Source: Natronolimnohabitans sp. A-GB9 (lineage in GTDB: Archaea; Halobacteriota; Halobacteria; Halobacteriales; Natrialbaceae). From it: DNA of 64,000 nt. Every line of letters begins with the position of its first letter. The stretch's first letter is position 1. Below the pieces are notes generated by a model. It searched no databases, was not told the origin of the DNA, and saw only the letters and a list, made by a program, of their open reading frames with translations. The position numbers and the translations under genes were made by a program. Of this stretch, positions 17,669-27,986 are shown one piece after another. The stretch lies in NCBI RefSeq assembly GCF_030848565.1, contig NZ_JAVDDV010000007.1, forward strand, positions 1 through 64,000. Direction: 5' to 3'.

Positions 17669-18735
17669 GTGTAGGCGCCTCGAATCCGGAATACGTGAAC
17701 GCTCGCGTTCGGTCGCGCCGAGCCAAGCTGTTCGCGGACGAAGATTATCGGAAGCTGATCCGGATGGGGCCGAGCGGGATCGCACGGTTCATGGAGGAGT
17801 CGGAGTACGAACGCGAGATCAACGATCTCGGTGCGCGGTTCTCGGGCGTCGATCTGATCGAGTTCGCCCTGAACCGCAACCTCGCGAAGCACTTCCAGGA
17901 CCTGCTCGACTGGTCGCAGGGTCGGCTCTACGACCTCATCGCCCGGTACCTCCGGAAGTTCGACGTCTGGAACATCAAGACGATCATCCGCGGGATCTAC
18001 ACCGAAACCGATCCCGAGGAGATTCGGACGGACCTGATCATGGCCGGCGAACTCGAGGAGACGACGATCGATCGACTCCTCGAGGTCGACTCGATCGAGG
18101 ACGCGATCACCGTCCTCGACCGGACGATCTACGCCGCGCCACTCGAAGCGGCCTACGAGGAGTTCGAGGAGACAGGAGCGCTCGTCCCCCTCGAGAACAC
18201 CTTAGACCGTGAGTTCTACGAGCACCTGCTCGAGGACGTCGGTCGAACGTCGGTAACCCAGGAGCCCCAGCAGGGGCCACAGGCACGGTACGTCGAGTTC
18301 CTGCAGGCCGAAATCGACTTCCGGAACGCTCGCAACGCCTTGCGACTCGCACGCAGCGGCGCCGACCTCGATCCGGCGACCTACTACATCGAGGGCGGCG
18401 TCCTGTTCGACGAGTCGGAGCTGCGACAGCTCGTCAACGACTACGACGCGCTGGTCGACCACATCGCCGAGAACAAACGCTACGGCGACCGACTCGCGGG
18501 TGCCCTGGATCGGCTTCGCGATGCTGATAGCCTTATCCAGTTCGAGCACGCACTAGACGCTGCGTTGCTCGAGTACGCTGATACGCTCTCGAGCATCTAT
18601 CCGGTGTCGGTGTCGGCCGTGCTGTCGTACATCCTCGCGAAGGAACGCGAAGTCGAGAACATCCGTGCGATCGCTCGCGGTCGAGAGGTCGGCCTCTCCG
18701 AAAGCGAGATCGAACAGGAGCTGGTGATCCTATGA
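17665..18735 (+). CDS. atpC: A-type ATP synthase subunit C
   Basis: A 356-aa all-helical protein of the vATP-synt_AC39 family, with YVNARVRSRRAKLF at the start, FDVWNIKTIIRGIYT in the middle and ILAKEREVENIRAIARGREV at the end. It caps the rotor ring and connects it to the central stalk (D and F). It has coupled 4-nt overlaps with atpE upstream and atpF downstream. Confidence 0.95.
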   Translation: MSVGASNPEYVNARVRSRRAKLFADEDYRKLIRMGPSGIARFMEESEYEREINDLGARFSGVDLIEFALNRNLAKHFQDLLDWSQGRLYDLIARYLRKFDVWNIKTIIRGIYTETDPEEIRTDLIMAGELEETTIDRLLEVDSIEDAITVLDRTIYAAPLEAAYEEFEETGALVPLENTLDREFYEHLLEDVGRTSVTQEPQQGPQARYVEFLQAEIDFRNARNALRLARSGADLDPATYYIEGGVLFDESELRQLVNDYDALVDHIAENKRYGDRLAGALDRLRDADSLIQFEHALDAALLEYADTLSSIYPVSVSAVLSYILAKEREVENIRAIARGREVGLSESEIEQELVIL

Positions 18736-19073
18736 GCCAGGAAATCGCAGTCGTCGGCAGTCCGGAGTTTACGACCGGCTTCCGCCTCGCGGGAGTGCGT
18801 CGGTTCGAGAACGTTCCGGACGACGAGAAGGAGTCGTCGCTCGACGACGCCGTCACGACGGTTCTCGACGACGACGAGGTCGGCATCGTCGTGATGCACG
18901 ACGACGATCTCGAGTTCCTCTCGCGAAACGTCCGCCAGGACGTCGAGACGAGCGTCGAGCCGGTCGTCGTGACGCTCGGTAGCGGAACCGGCGGTGGCGG
19001 ACTGCGCGACCAGATCAAACGCGCGATCGGTATCGACCTGATGGAAGAGGACGAAGACAGCGACAACGAGTAA
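18732..19073 (+). CDS. atpF: A-type ATP synthase subunit F
   Basis: A 113-aa central-stalk subunit. It has the small alpha/beta fold opening [20 protein letters not shown] and the C-terminal helix [14 protein letters not shown], with an acidic tail. It binds subunit D and regulates rotation. Overlap with atpC is 4 nt, and the gap to atpA is 4 nt. Confidence 0.95.
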   Translation: MSQEIAVVGSPEFTTGFRLAGVRRFENVPDDEKESSLDDAVTTVLDDDEVGIVVMHDDDLEFLSRNVRQDVETSVEPVVVTLGSGTGGGGLRDQIKRAIGIDLMEEDEDSDNE

Positions 19074-19077
19074 CACT

Positions 19078-20841
19078 ATGAGCCAGGCAGAAGACATCGA
19101 ATCCGTCGACGAAGACGGTGTAATCGAAAGCGTGAGCGGTCCGGTCGTGACCGCCACGGACCTCGACGCCCGGATGAACGACGTCGTCTACGTCGGCGAC
19201 GAAGGGCTGATGGGCGAGGTCATCGAGATCGAAGGGAACCTGACCACGATTCAGGTCTACGAGGAAACCTCCGGCGTCGGCCCGGGCGAACCCGTCCAGA
19301 ACACGGGCGAACCCCTGTCGGTCGACCTCGGACCGGGCATGATGGACTCCATCTACGACGGTGTCCAGCGCCCGCTTGACGTCCTCGAGGACAAGATGGG
19401 GACGGCCTTCCTGGACCGCGGGGTCGACGCTCCCGGTATCGACCTGGAGAAAGAATGGGAGTTCACGCCCGAAGTCGAGGAAGGCGACACGGTCGAGCCC
19501 GGCGACGTCGTCGGGATCGTCCCCGAGACCGTCACCATCGACCACAAGGTCATGGTGCCGCCGGACTACGAAGGCGGCGAAGTGACGGCGGTCAAAAGTG
19601 GCGAGTTCACCGTCGAGGAGACGGTCGTCGAACTCGACAACGGCGAAGAGATCCAGATGCGCCAGGAGTGGCCGGTCCGAGAGGCCCGTCCTGCTGGCGA
19701 CAAGGAGACGCCGACGGAACCGCTGGTCACCGGTCAGCGGATCCAGGACGGCCTGTTCCCGCTCGCGAAGGGCGGAACGGCCGCGATTCCCGGTCCCTTC
19801 GGCTCCGGGAAGACCGTCACGCAGCAGCAACTCGCCAAGTGGTCCGACGCGGACATCGTCGTCTACATCGGCTGTGGCGAGCGTGGCAACGAGATGACCG
19901 AGGTCATCGAGGACTTCCCGGAACTGCCCGACCCACAGACCGGGAACCCGCTGATGGCCCGGACTTGTCTTATCGCAAATACGTCGAACATGCCCGTCGC
20001 GGCCCGCGAGTCCTGTATCTACACGGGGATCACGATCGCGGAGTACTACCGTGACATGGGCTACGACGTCGCGCTGATGGCCGACTCCACCTCCCGGTGG
20101 GCCGAGGCCATGCGTGAGATCTCGAGCCGACTCGAGGAGATGCCCGGCGAAGAGGGGTATCCCGCGTACCTCGCGGCTGCACTCTCCGAGTTCTACGAGC
20201 GCGCCGGCAAGTTCCAACTGATCAACGGCGACGAAGGATCGATCTCGGTCGTCGGCGCAGTCTCGCCGCCGGGCGGGGACTTCTCCGAGCCGGTCACCCA
20301 GAACACGCTGCGTATCGTCAAGACGTTCTGGGCACTGGACGCCGACCTCGCGGAACGACGACACTTCCCCGCGATCGACTGGAACGAGTCCTACTCGCTG
20401 TACAAAGACCAGCTCGATCCGTGGTGGGAGGACAACGTCGAAGACGACTGGCCGGAGGTTCGCCAGTGGGCAGTCGACGTCCTAGACGAGGAAGACGAGC
20501 TCCAGGAGATCGTCCAGCTCGTCGGCAAGGACGCACTGCCGGAGGACCAGCAGCTCACGCTCGAGGTCGCTCGCTACCTGCGTGAGGCCTGGCTCCAGCA
20601 GAACGCGCTCCACGACGTCGACACCTACTGTGAGCCCGAGAAGACCTACCGGATGCTCCAGGCGATCAAGACGTTCAACGACGAAGCGTTCGATGCACTC
20701 GAGGCCGGCGTGCCGGTCGAAGAGATTCAGGACGTCGACGCCGCCCCGCGGCTCAACCGCATGGGTACCGCCGAGGACTGGAACGAGTTCATCGACGAGC
20801 TCGAAGCAGATCTCACCGAACAACTGCGAGCACTGTACTAA
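19078..20841 (+). CDS. atpA: A-type ATP synthase catalytic subunit A
   Basis: A 587-aa catalytic subunit. It has an N-terminal beta barrel, the non-homologous insert of A subunits (about 115-190), Walker A GPFGSGKT at residues 239-246, the Walker B region [20 protein letters not shown], and the [15 protein letters not shown] catalytic loop. It is full length with no sign of an intein, which interrupts this gene in some archaea. It synthesises or hydrolyses ATP in the A3B3 head and is followed after 2 nt by atpB. Confidence 0.97.
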   Translation: MSQAEDIESVDEDGVIESVSGPVVTATDLDARMNDVVYVGDEGLMGEVIEIEGNLTTIQVYEETSGVGPGEPVQNTGEPLSVDLGPGMMDSIYDGVQRPLDVLEDKMGTAFLDRGVDAPGIDLEKEWEFTPEVEEGDTVEPGDVVGIVPETVTIDHKVMVPPDYEGGEVTAVKSGEFTVEETVVELDNGEEIQMRQEWPVREARPAGDKETPTEPLVTGQRIQDGLFPLAKGGTAAIPGPFGSGKTVTQQQLAKWSDADIVVYIGCGERGNEMTEVIEDFPELPDPQTGNPLMARTCLIANTSNMPVAARESCIYTGITIAEYYRDMGYDVALMADSTSRWAEAMREISSRLEEMPGEEGYPAYLAAALSEFYERAGKFQLINGDEGSISVVGAVSPPGGDFSEPVTQNTLRIVKTFWALDADLAERRHFPAIDWNESYSLYKDQLDPWWEDNVEDDWPEVRQWAVDVLDEEDELQEIVQLVGKDALPEDQQLTLEVARYLREAWLQQNALHDVDTYCEPEKTYRMLQAIKTFNDEAFDALEAGVPVEEIQDVDAAPRLNRMGTAEDWNEFIDELEADLTEQLRALY

Positions 20842-20843
20842 CG

Positions 20844-22253
20844 ATGAAAGAGTACCAGACTATCACGGAAATCAGCGGTCCGCTGGTGTTCGCCGAGGTC
20901 GACGAGCCCGTCGGGTACGACGAGATCGTCGAAATCGAGACGCCACAGGGAGAGACCCTGCGCGGACAGGTGCTGGAATCGAGCGAAGGGATCGTCTCGA
21001 TCCAGGTGTTCGAAGGAACGGGCGGTATCGACCGCAACGCTTCCGTTCGCTTCCTGGGCGAGACGATGAAGATGCCCGTCACCGAGGATCTGCTCGGGCG
21101 GGTGCTCGACGGTTCCGGGAACCCGATCGACGGCGGCCCGGAGATCGTTCCGGACCAGCGCCAGGACATCGTCGGCGAAGCGATCAACCCCTACTCCCGG
21201 GAGTACCCCGAGGAGTTCATCCAGACCGGCGTTTCGGCCATCGACGGCATGAACACGCTCGTTCGTGGCCAGAAGCTGCCGATCTTCTCCGGGTCGGGGC
21301 TACCCCACAACGAACTCGCCCTGCAGATCGCCCGACAGGCGACCGTGCCGGAAGAGGAAGAAGGCGGCGAGGAAGGCTCCGAGTTCGCCGTCGTCTTCGG
21401 TGCGATGGGGATCACCCAGGAAGAGGCAAACGAGTTCATGGACGACTTCGAGCGCACGGGCGCACTCGAGCGGTCGGTCGTCTTCATGAACCTCGCGGAC
21501 GACCCGGCAGTCGAGCGCCAGGTCACCCCGCGACTGGCACTGACCACCGCCGAATACCTGGCCTTCGAGAAGGACTACCACGTGCTGGTCATCCTGACGG
21601 ACATGACCAACTACTGTGAGGCGCTGCGTGAGATCGGCGCCGCACGTGAGGAGGTCCCGGGACGCCGTGGCTACCCCGGATACATGTACACCGACCTGGC
21701 ACAGCTCTACGAGCGTGCCGGTCGTATCGAGGGCAAGGAAGGGTCGGTCACGCAGATTCCGATCCTGACGATGCCCGGCGACGACGACACCCACCCGATC
21801 CCGGACCTCACCGGATACATTACCGAGGGGCAGATCGTGATGGATCGAGACCTGAACAGCCAGGGTATCGAGCCACCGATCAACGTCCTTCCGTCGCTGT
21901 CTCGACTGATGGACGACGGGATCGGTGAGGGCCTGACCCGCGGCGACCACGGCGACGTCTCCGACCAGATGTACGCCGCCTACGCAGAGGGTGAGGACCT
22001 GCGCGACCTCGTGAACATTGTCGGTCGCGAGGCGCTCTCCGAGCGGGACAACAAGTTCCTCGACTTCGCCGACCGCTTCGAGCAGGAGTTCGTCCAGCAG
22101 GGGTACGACACCAACCGGTCGATCGACGAGACCCTAGACCTCGGCTGGGACCTCCTCTCGATGCTCCCCAAAGAGGAGCTCAACCGTATCGACGAGGACC
22201 TCATCGAGGAGCACTACCGCGAAGAGGAGCCGGAAGCCGTTCAGGCGGACTGA
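20844..22253 (+). CDS. atpB: A-type ATP synthase regulatory subunit B
   Basis: A 469-aa non-catalytic subunit. It lacks a classical Walker A; the corresponding loop is [19 protein letters not shown]. It has conserved [25 protein letters not shown]-type and [21 protein letters not shown]-type segments. It contributes to the nucleotide sites at the A/B interfaces. It is the last gene before a strong terminator, so the co-transcribed unit appears to be H-I-K-E-C-F-A-B. Confidence 0.97.
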   Translation: MKEYQTITEISGPLVFAEVDEPVGYDEIVEIETPQGETLRGQVLESSEGIVSIQVFEGTGGIDRNASVRFLGETMKMPVTEDLLGRVLDGSGNPIDGGPEIVPDQRQDIVGEAINPYSREYPEEFIQTGVSAIDGMNTLVRGQKLPIFSGSGLPHNELALQIARQATVPEEEEGGEEGSEFAVVFGAMGITQEEANEFMDDFERTGALERSVVFMNLADDPAVERQVTPRLALTTAEYLAFEKDYHVLVILTDMTNYCEALREIGAAREEVPGRRGYPGYMYTDLAQLYERAGRIEGKEGSVTQIPILTMPGDDDTHPIPDLTGYITEGQIVMDRDLNSQGIEPPINVLPSLSRLMDDGIGEGLTRGDHGDVSDQMYAAYAEGEDLRDLVNIVGREALSERDNKFLDFADRFEQEFVQQGYDTNRSIDETLDLGWDLLSMLPKEELNRIDEDLIEEHYREEEPEAVQAD

Positions 22254-22291
22254 TCGAACGCTCCGCGTTCGATTCGTCGCTTTCGTTTTTT
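22253..22291 (+). terminator. intrinsic-type terminator after atpB
   Basis: A 9-bp stem (ATCGAACGC / GCGTTCGAT, loop TCC, 22253-22273) starts within the atpB stop codon. It is followed by a short spacer and a T6 run at 22286-22291. This is the clearest terminator in the window and separates atpHIKECFAB from the genes before atpD. Confidence 0.65.
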
Positions 22292-22418
22292 GCCTGACTC
22301 GAGTGAACGGTCGCGAGTAGCAACGCCGGCTATCGTGTCATTAGACGACCGTTTCACCTCCGTTTGCGTCCGTGCAACTGCGCTACCGACGTATTACGTA
22401 TCCGGTTGCCGTGTCGTG

Positions 22419-23057
22419 ATGGGATCGATGTTTCCCGAGACGCTTACCACCGAACGGTTACGACTCGAGCGTGCGTGTCGCGAGGCCGTAGACGTCGACG
22501 AGTTCCACCGAATCCGCTCGAGCGACGACGGTATCGAATCGGTCGCCGAATATCTCCCCTGGGAGCCCCACGACACGCGAGCGGAAACCGTCGCGTTGCT
22601 CGATCGAATCGAACGGGAGTGGGAGACGGGTGAGGTCGCCCGGTATTTCGTTCGGCCGAACGAATCGGAGCCAAACGCCGGCGAACTGGCCGGCGTCGCG
22701 AAACTCGACGTCGACCGGTCTCGTCGCGCCGGTTCGCTCGGGATCTGGCTGCGCAAGCGGTTCTGGGGGCGGGGATACTCCGGCGAGCGTGCCGGGGCGC
22801 TGCTGGATCTGGCCTTCGACCGCCTCGATCTCGCCGTCGTCGAGGTAATCCACCAGGACGGAAACGACCGGTCGCGGCAGGCGATCGAGCGGTACCTCGA
22901 GACCTACGGCGGCAGTTACGACGGTGTGCTTCGAAACTGGCGTGCACACGGCGACGTCGTCGTCGACGCACACCGGTATACGATCACGGCCGAGGAGTAC
23001 GCCGACGCCGCCGTGGAGGCGGGCGAGTACGGACGATCCATCTCCAACGCCGACTGA
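22419..23057 (+). CDS. GNAT N-acetyltransferase (RimJ/RimL-like)
   Basis: A protein of about 212 aa with the RimJ-type opening LTTERLRLERA, the acetyl-CoA-binding region GIWLRKRFWGRGYSGERAGA and a C-terminal EVIHQDGNDRSRQAIERYL segment. It probably acetylates a protein N-terminus or small amine. I take ATG 22419 (or 22428) as the start because an AT-rich GTATTACGTAT lies about 25 nt upstream and the family sequence begins at MFPETL. It separates atpB from atpD and has no obvious link to ATP synthase. Confidence 0.82.
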   Translation: MGSMFPETLTTERLRLERACREAVDVDEFHRIRSSDDGIESVAEYLPWEPHDTRAETVALLDRIEREWETGEVARYFVRPNESEPNAGELAGVAKLDVDRSRRAGSLGIWLRKRFWGRGYSGERAGALLDLAFDRLDLAVVEVIHQDGNDRSRQAIERYLETYGGSYDGVLRNWRAHGDVVVDAHRYTITAEEYADAAVEAGEYGRSISNAD

Positions 23058-23255
23058 CCGAGACTCGAGTATCTCCACGAACGGTCGTGGTACTGGTTTC
23101 CTGTATCTGAGTGGTATACTACTGGACAATAGCCCGTATCAATAACTGCTCGCTCGCATCGGTCGAGTCCGGATTCGAAGGCGAGGAGCCGATATGCCCA
23201 CGCGCTGGGCCGAACCGAAATCAACTTGATGATCGTTGATGTTGCATTCACACGT

Positions 23256-24869
23256 ATGCATAAGCCACTGCTCGTGACAGACTTCCTCGATCGAGCGCGG
23301 GACCACTACGGCGACAAGGAGGCTGTCGTCGCAACGACGGGGGAGCGGTTCACGTACGACGAACTGGGAGAACGCGTCGATCGGTTCTCGGCAGCGTTGC
23401 AAGAGCGGGGTATCGAGAAGGGCGATCGCGTCGCAGTGCTTGACCCGAACACCCACTACCACCTCGAGGCAGCCTACGGGAGCATGCAAGTCGGTGCGAT
23501 CCATACGCCGCTTAACTACCGGCTGACGCCCGACGACTTCTCCTACATGCTCGAGGACGCTGGGGTCGACGCCATCTACGCGGACTACGAGTACGCAGAC
23601 AAGATCGAACCGATCCGTGACGAGGTCCCCACGGAGACGTTCATCACGAACGATGTCGACGAAGTCGACGGCGACTGGGAGAGTTTCGAGGCAGTACTCG
23701 AAGAGGCGGACACCGAGTACGACCGTCCCGAGATGAACGAAGAAGAGATCGTCACGATCAACTACACCTCGGGGACGACCGGCGATCCGAAAGGCGTCTG
23801 TCGCACCCACCGGGCCGAGACGATCCACGCGTATATTGCGGCGGCCCATCAGGAAATTCGGGACGACGACGTCTACCTCTGGACGCTGCCGATGTTCCAC
23901 GTCAACGGCTGGGGCCACATCTACTCGGTCACGGGCATGGGCGCGAAACACGTCTGTACCCGTGGCGTCGACGCCGGCGGCATCTTCGAGGCCGTCCAGA
24001 CGGAGGACGTCTCGTACATGTGTGGCGCGCCGACGGTGCTGAACATGCTGATCGACTACTACGAGGAAAACGATCCCGAGACGACGGGCGAAAACGACGT
24101 GCGGATCGCGACCGCGGGCTCGGCACCGCCGGAAGCCACCATCCGCACCGTCGAAGACGAGTTCGGCTGGTATCTGAAACACGTCTACGGCGCGACCGAG
24201 ACCGGACCGCTGATCACGACGTCCGACGCTCGACGGACGCTCGACGACGACGATTCGGACCGATTCGCGATCAAGAAGCGCCAGGGGATGGGCCTTCTCG
24301 GTACCGAGATCCGTGTCGTCGACGAGGACGGCAACGACGTCGACCGCGACGACGCCTCGATCGGCGAGATCGTCGTCAAAGGCAACCAGGTCATGGAGAA
24401 ATACTGGAACAAGCCCGAACAGACCGAGGAAGCCTTCAACGATCGCGTCGAGGGCTACTACCACATGGGCGACCTCGCGACGGTCGACGAGAACGGGATG
24501 ATCTCCATCCAGGACCGCAAGAAAGACATTATCATCTCCGGCGGTGAGAACATCTCGAGTATCGAACTCGAGGATACGCTGTTCGACCACCCCGAAGTCT
24601 CCGACGTCGCGGTGATCCCGGCACCAAGCGAAGAGTGGGGTGAGACGCCGAAGGCGTTCGTCGTGCCTGGAAACGAAGATCCCGACGATCCAAGCGTAAC
24701 GCGGGACGAACTCGTCGACTACACGCGGGACAACCTCGCGAGCTACAAGGTGGTCCGCGAAGTCGAGTTCGTCGAGGAACTGCCGACGACGGCGACCGGG
24801 AAGGTCCAGAAGTACGAACTCCGCCAGGAGGAGTGGGAAGACGAAGACCGGATGGTCGGGCAGGGGTAG
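23256..24869 (+). CDS. acyl-CoA synthetase (AMP-forming)
   Basis: A 537-aa ANL-superfamily enzyme. The P-loop A3 is INYTSGTTGDPKGV, the A5 region is KHVYGATETGP, A7/A8 is YYHMGDLATVDENGMISIQDRKKD, and the C-terminal catalytic lysine lies in PTTATGKVQKYEL. It activates a carboxylic or fatty acid to the acyl-adenylate and then the CoA thioester. The internal MFHVNGWGHIY motif resembles medium-chain ligases of the DmdB/FadD-like group. Start ATG 23256 gives the family N-terminus MHKPLLVTDFL. Acid specificity is unknown. ETF genes 20 kb away would fit a role in fatty-acid oxidation. Confidence 0.9.
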   Translation: MHKPLLVTDFLDRARDHYGDKEAVVATTGERFTYDELGERVDRFSAALQERGIEKGDRVAVLDPNTHYHLEAAYGSMQVGAIHTPLNYRLTPDDFSYMLEDAGVDAIYADYEYADKIEPIRDEVPTETFITNDVDEVDGDWESFEAVLEEADTEYDRPEMNEEEIVTINYTSGTTGDPKGVCRTHRAETIHAYIAAAHQEIRDDDVYLWTLPMFHVNGWGHIYSVTGMGAKHVCTRGVDAGGIFEAVQTEDVSYMCGAPTVLNMLIDYYEENDPETTGENDVRIATAGSAPPEATIRTVEDEFGWYLKHVYGATETGPLITTSDARRTLDDDDSDRFAIKKRQGMGLLGTEIRVVDEDGNDVDRDDASIGEIVVKGNQVMEKYWNKPEQTEEAFNDRVEGYYHMGDLATVDENGMISIQDRKKDIIISGGENISSIELEDTLFDHPEVSDVAVIPAPSEEWGETPKAFVVPGNEDPDDPSVTRDELVDYTRDNLASYKVVREVEFVEELPTTATGKVQKYELRQEEWEDEDRMVGQG

Positions 24870-24991
24870 AGAGCTAGAGAGCGTCTCCACCGTCTTCTGG
24901 TACGAGAGCAGGCATCGTCGAGTTCGTACAATAGCAACTATACAGCGAGACAGTCGGCTGTGACTGCACCGCGACTCGCTGCCAACAATTC

Positions 24992-25089
24992 ATACAATCT
25001 CCTGTAGGCATACTCCCGGACACAGTCAATACACACCCGATCGCGTCTCGAGTGCGATCGGCGGGACATCGGTACAGTAGTCCGCATCA
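24992..25089. repeat. MITE-like inverted-repeat element, copy 2
   Basis: Read on the minus strand, it begins TGATGCGGACTACTGTACC (25089 to 25071), continues through CCCGCCGATCGC and a GCGATCGG hairpin arm, and ends CTACAGGAGATTGTAT (25007 to 24992). The layout is the same as the 55850 copy. The first three bases are the TGA stop of the adjacent gene. Confidence 0.6.
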
Positions 25090-25425
25090 GTCGGCAATGA
25101 TAGTCGCGATCGTACCGAGGACCCCGCCTAAGAACATAGCGAAGAGGAGTTCGAACCACGTTTCACTGGAGAGGAGTGCGCCGATAAACCCACCAATTAG
25201 TATTCCCCATACGATCATAAGCGCCGTACTGTCTCGAGTACTCTCTATAACTGCTCCAATCATTCCAAGAGTAGCCGCAATGAGTAGATACAATGGAGGT
25301 GTCGTGAGGTAGCTTGCTCGTCCAGTTACAATAGCGTAGGACGCAAATATCGCCATTCCTAACAGACCTATCACCACGTTCGCTTTTCGGCGGTCCACAC
25401 CGAGATCGATCGTGAATAAACCCAT
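25087..25425 (-). CDS. small AT-rich membrane protein, unknown function
   Basis: A 112-aa protein with about four hydrophobic segments (VVIGLLGMAIFASYAIVTG, PPLYLLIAATLGMIGAVI, ALMIVWGILIGGFIGALL, LLFAMFLGGVLGTIATII). I recognise no family. Base composition is clearly lower in GC than the flanking genes, and its stop codon lies in the repeat element. A minus-strand TATA-like CTATACTCC lies near 25445-25453. This looks like a recently acquired or fast-evolving gene between atpB and atpD. Confidence 0.6.
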   Translation of the reverse strand: MGLFTIDLGVDRRKANVVIGLLGMAIFASYAIVTGRASYLTTPPLYLLIAATLGMIGAVIESTRDSTALMIVWGILIGGFIGALLSSETWFELLFAMFLGGVLGTIATIIAD

Positions 25426-25655
25426 TTGTACTATGAAAAGGAGTATAGAGATGGTGTGATACCACTACCACTAGCTTTCAGTAATTCACTTTTACCTATC
25501 ATACCGTGTTCTCATATTATTTTCAATCTATTTATATCAATTCATATCTACAATATTTAACGCTTCGAATACATTCTGTCTTTATTCATTATGGGCCGTG
25601 GTGATACAGACCGGGACGGAGTGGTGTCGGCGATTCGTACGAAACTGTAAACAGT

Positions 25656-25661
25656 TATCCG
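25656..25661 (+). promoter_or_regulatory. probable promoter of atpD
   Basis: TTATCC lies about 28-31 nt before the atpD ATG at 25687. It directly follows a small palindrome AACTGT-AA-ACAGTT. An independent promoter is expected because a terminator and other genes separate atpD from atpB. Confidence 0.35.
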
Positions 25662-25686
25662 GCTGGGGGCGCAAACACCCCACAAG

Positions 25687-26436
25687 ATGGCCAAGGACGT
25701 CAAGCCCACCCGCAAGAACCTGATGGAGATCGAGGATCGAATCGAACTCTCCGAGCGGGGACACGGCACACTCGAGAAGAAACGGGACGGGCTGATCATG
25801 GAGTTCATGGACATCCTGGATAAGGCCCAGGACGTCCGCGGAGACCTCGCCGACGACTACGAGGAAGCCCAAAAGAAGCTCAACATGGCGCGGGCGATGG
25901 AAGGCGACGTCGCCGTCCGCGGAGCCGCGGCTGCACTCCAGGAACACCCCGAGATCACCACCGAGTCGAAAAACATCATGGGTGTGGTCGTCCCACAGAT
26001 CGAGTCCTCCCGGGTCTCGAAGAGCTTAGACCAGCGCGGCTACGGGATCATGGGTACGTCCGCCCGCATCGACGAAGCCGCCGAAGCCTACGAGGACTTA
26101 CTCGAGAGCATCATCCTCGCTGCCGAAGTCGAGACGGCGATGAAGAAGATGCTCCGGGAGATCGAGACCACCAAACGGCGCGTCAACGCCCTCGAGTTCA
26201 AACTCCTGCCCGACCTCTACGACAGCCAGGAGTACATCGAACAGAAACTCGAGGAACAGGAACGCGAGGAGACGTTCCGCCTGAAGAAGATCAAGGAGAA
26301 GAAAGAACAGGCCGAGAAAGAAGAGCAAGAAGCCGAAGCCGAAGCCGAAGACGAAGACGACGAGGAAGACGAGGCAGGGACGGCCGAACCCGACATGGAG
26401 CAGTCGACTGCGGGTGGCGTTCCGGGCGGCGACTGA
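25687..26436 (+). CDS. atpD: A-type ATP synthase subunit D
   Basis: A 249-aa central-shaft subunit. The N-terminal helix starts [20 protein letters not shown], followed by the long coiled coil and a helix ending [20 protein letters not shown], typical of vATP-synt_D. It rotates inside the A3B3 head with subunit F. A long Glu-rich C-terminal tail is typical of halophiles. It is detached from the main cluster by about 3.4 kb. Confidence 0.95.
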   Translation: MAKDVKPTRKNLMEIEDRIELSERGHGTLEKKRDGLIMEFMDILDKAQDVRGDLADDYEEAQKKLNMARAMEGDVAVRGAAAALQEHPEITTESKNIMGVVVPQIESSRVSKSLDQRGYGIMGTSARIDEAAEAYEDLLESIILAAEVETAMKKMLREIETTKRRVNALEFKLLPDLYDSQEYIEQKLEEQEREETFRLKKIKEKKEQAEKEEQEAEAEAEDEDDEEDEAGTAEPDMEQSTAGGVPGGD

Positions 26437-26462
26437 ACGCGAACGCGTTCGACTCCCCCGAG

Positions 26463-26858
26463 ATGGCCTGTTCCGACTGTGGATCGCCGACGGTCGTCTT
26501 TTCAGTTCCCGAGGAGCACCGCGAGTACGCACCAGAATCGGCGGCAGTGGCGACGTGTTGTACCCGCTGTCTCACCGTCGACGCGGCCGACGACGACACA
26601 CTCGAGGAGCCCGACTTCACGCGGATCAGCGACGCGTTCCCGGCCGATCCCGACGCCGCCGTAGCGCTGGTACTCGCGATCGGACTGTGTTCGTCGCTGG
26701 CGACTAACCGAGACGCGATCGAAACGCTGTTCGAGGCCGTCGAACGCGCGGGGACGGATCCGCTGTTGGTCCTCGACCGACTCATCGCGGATCCGGATCT
26801 CGAGCCAGCGATCGATCTCGAGCGCCGACAACACCAGATCGAACAGTTGCTGTACTAA
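26463..26858 (+). CDS. conserved haloarchaeal zinc-ribbon-like protein (DUF6276)
   Basis: A 131-aa protein with a four-cysteine N-terminal ribbon (MACSDCGSP, then CCTRC) and an all-helical C-terminus (about 60-131). It resembles the haloarchaeal DUF6276 family. Function is unknown. It follows atpD by 26 nt on the same strand and may be co-transcribed with it. Confidence 0.75.
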   Translation: MACSDCGSPTVVFSVPEEHREYAPESAAVATCCTRCLTVDAADDDTLEEPDFTRISDAFPADPDAAVALVLAIGLCSSLATNRDAIETLFEAVERAGTDPLLVLDRLIADPDLEPAIDLERRQHQIEQLLY

Positions 26859-26915
26859 TCGACGCCACGACCGATCCTATCGTCGGACGTCACGAAAAGG
26901 GCCGGTGACGCGACG

Positions 26916-27314
26916 CTACTTCCCGGTCGGCGTTACGTTGTCGCTGATGGCCTGTTTGACCTGCAAAGCGGCGCTTGCGGCGAGACCGCGAGCGACCTCG
27001 TCGCGTTCGTCGGCAGTGATGAGGGCCTCGTCGGCCGTAGCCTCCTCGAGGTTGGGCGTGAACCCAGCGCTGACGGCGTGTCCGACCGGTGGTCGGACGG
27101 CGACGGTGACCTGGGGACCGGTCATGCTGTGGGAGACGTCGGCGTCGACGACGTACTCGTCGGGGAGGAACTCACGGGTTCGGGAGGCGATCCGCGAGAC
27201 GTCGCGGTGGAGCGTCCGTTTCTGTGTTCGCGAGAGGTCCGGAACGTCCGCCGCGGCACGCTGACCAGCACCCGTCTCTCCCGGCAGCCCGGCGTACGGC
27301 GTATTTCCGTTCAT
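26916..27314 (-). CDS. conserved haloarchaeal protein (DUF5811-like)
   Basis: A 132-aa soluble protein starting MNGNTPYAGLPGETGAGQRA. The middle holds LSRTQKRTLHRDVSRIASRTR and a beta-rich VTVAVRPPVGHAVSAGF. The family is recognisable across Halobacteria but has no known function. ATG 27314 is chosen because the conserved N-terminus starts there. It is on the same strand as, and just downstream of, the arginine decarboxylase gene. Confidence 0.72.
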   Translation of the reverse strand: MNGNTPYAGLPGETGAGQRAAADVPDLSRTQKRTLHRDVSRIASRTREFLPDEYVVDADVSHSMTGPQVTVAVRPPVGHAVSAGFTPNLEEATADEALITADERDEVARGLAASAALQVKQAISDNVTPTGK

Positions 27315-27385
27315 GAGAAGTGTACGTCGACCACAACGCACCGACGCATCAAAAGGGTTCGCCTTCGGGAAATCACAACAGGATG

Positions 27386-27862
27386 TCAACAGATCGGCTC
27401 GCTCTCGCCGTAGACGGCGAGGACGAGCGCCGTCGTGTGGACGCCGGGTTCGGCCTGTTCGCTCTCGACGGCGACTCGCGGATCGAAAAACTCCCAGTCA
27501 CGTAGTTCTTGACCGGCACGCAGTCCCTCTCGGACGCGACGTTCGACGTCAGCCTGGTCGGTCTCGCCCGAGGTCTCGTAGAACAGGCCCGGCCCTTCGG
27601 CGGACTGTGACCACGCGAGTGCTGCACTGACCTGTCCCGGACCCGCAGTGGTGGCTCGAGCCTCGACGACGGTCAGTCGCTCGCCGGCGGGGCCGAGATC
27701 CGGCGCCGTCCCGACGGCCTCGACGTCGGCGTTTGCCGGGATCACCGACGAGACGGAGACGAGATTGTAGTTCTCGACGCCGGCCTCGGCGAGGGCGGCG
27801 TCGTAGGACGCCATCTTCGTCGGGGCCGACGCGGACCCCCAAACGACTCGAATGGTGCTCAT
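27386..27862 (-). CDS. pdaD: pyruvoyl-dependent arginine decarboxylase
   Basis: A 158-aa proenzyme starting MSTIRVVWGSASAPTKMASY. The self-cleavage site is Ser38-Ser39 in LVSVSSVIPANA; cleavage makes the beta chain and an alpha chain with an N-terminal pyruvoyl group. The alpha chain has AGPGQVSAALAWSQS. It converts arginine to agmatine, the first step to polyamines and to agmatidine, which archaea use in tRNA-Ile2. It lies 124 nt downstream of the PAN gene on the same strand. Confidence 0.92.
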   Translation of the reverse strand: MSTIRVVWGSASAPTKMASYDAALAEAGVENYNLVSVSSVIPANADVEAVGTAPDLGPAGERLTVVEARATTAGPGQVSAALAWSQSAEGPGLFYETSGETDQADVERRVREGLRAGQELRDWEFFDPRVAVESEQAEPGVHTTALVLAVYGESEPIC

Positions 27863-27986
27863 ATTCGCCTTCGGAGACCGACAGCGTAAGGCGTTGCGAT
27901 TCGTGCTCGAAACCCGTCGGTCTCGAGTCAGCCTCGATAAGAGACGGACAGGAAGTGCGCTCGAAAAGAAACAGAAACGGACCGAC

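Noticed and set aside
23139-24890. 583-residue minus-strand open frame over the acyl-CoA ligase
   Set aside because: It is antisense to a full ANL enzyme and has no recognisable domains.
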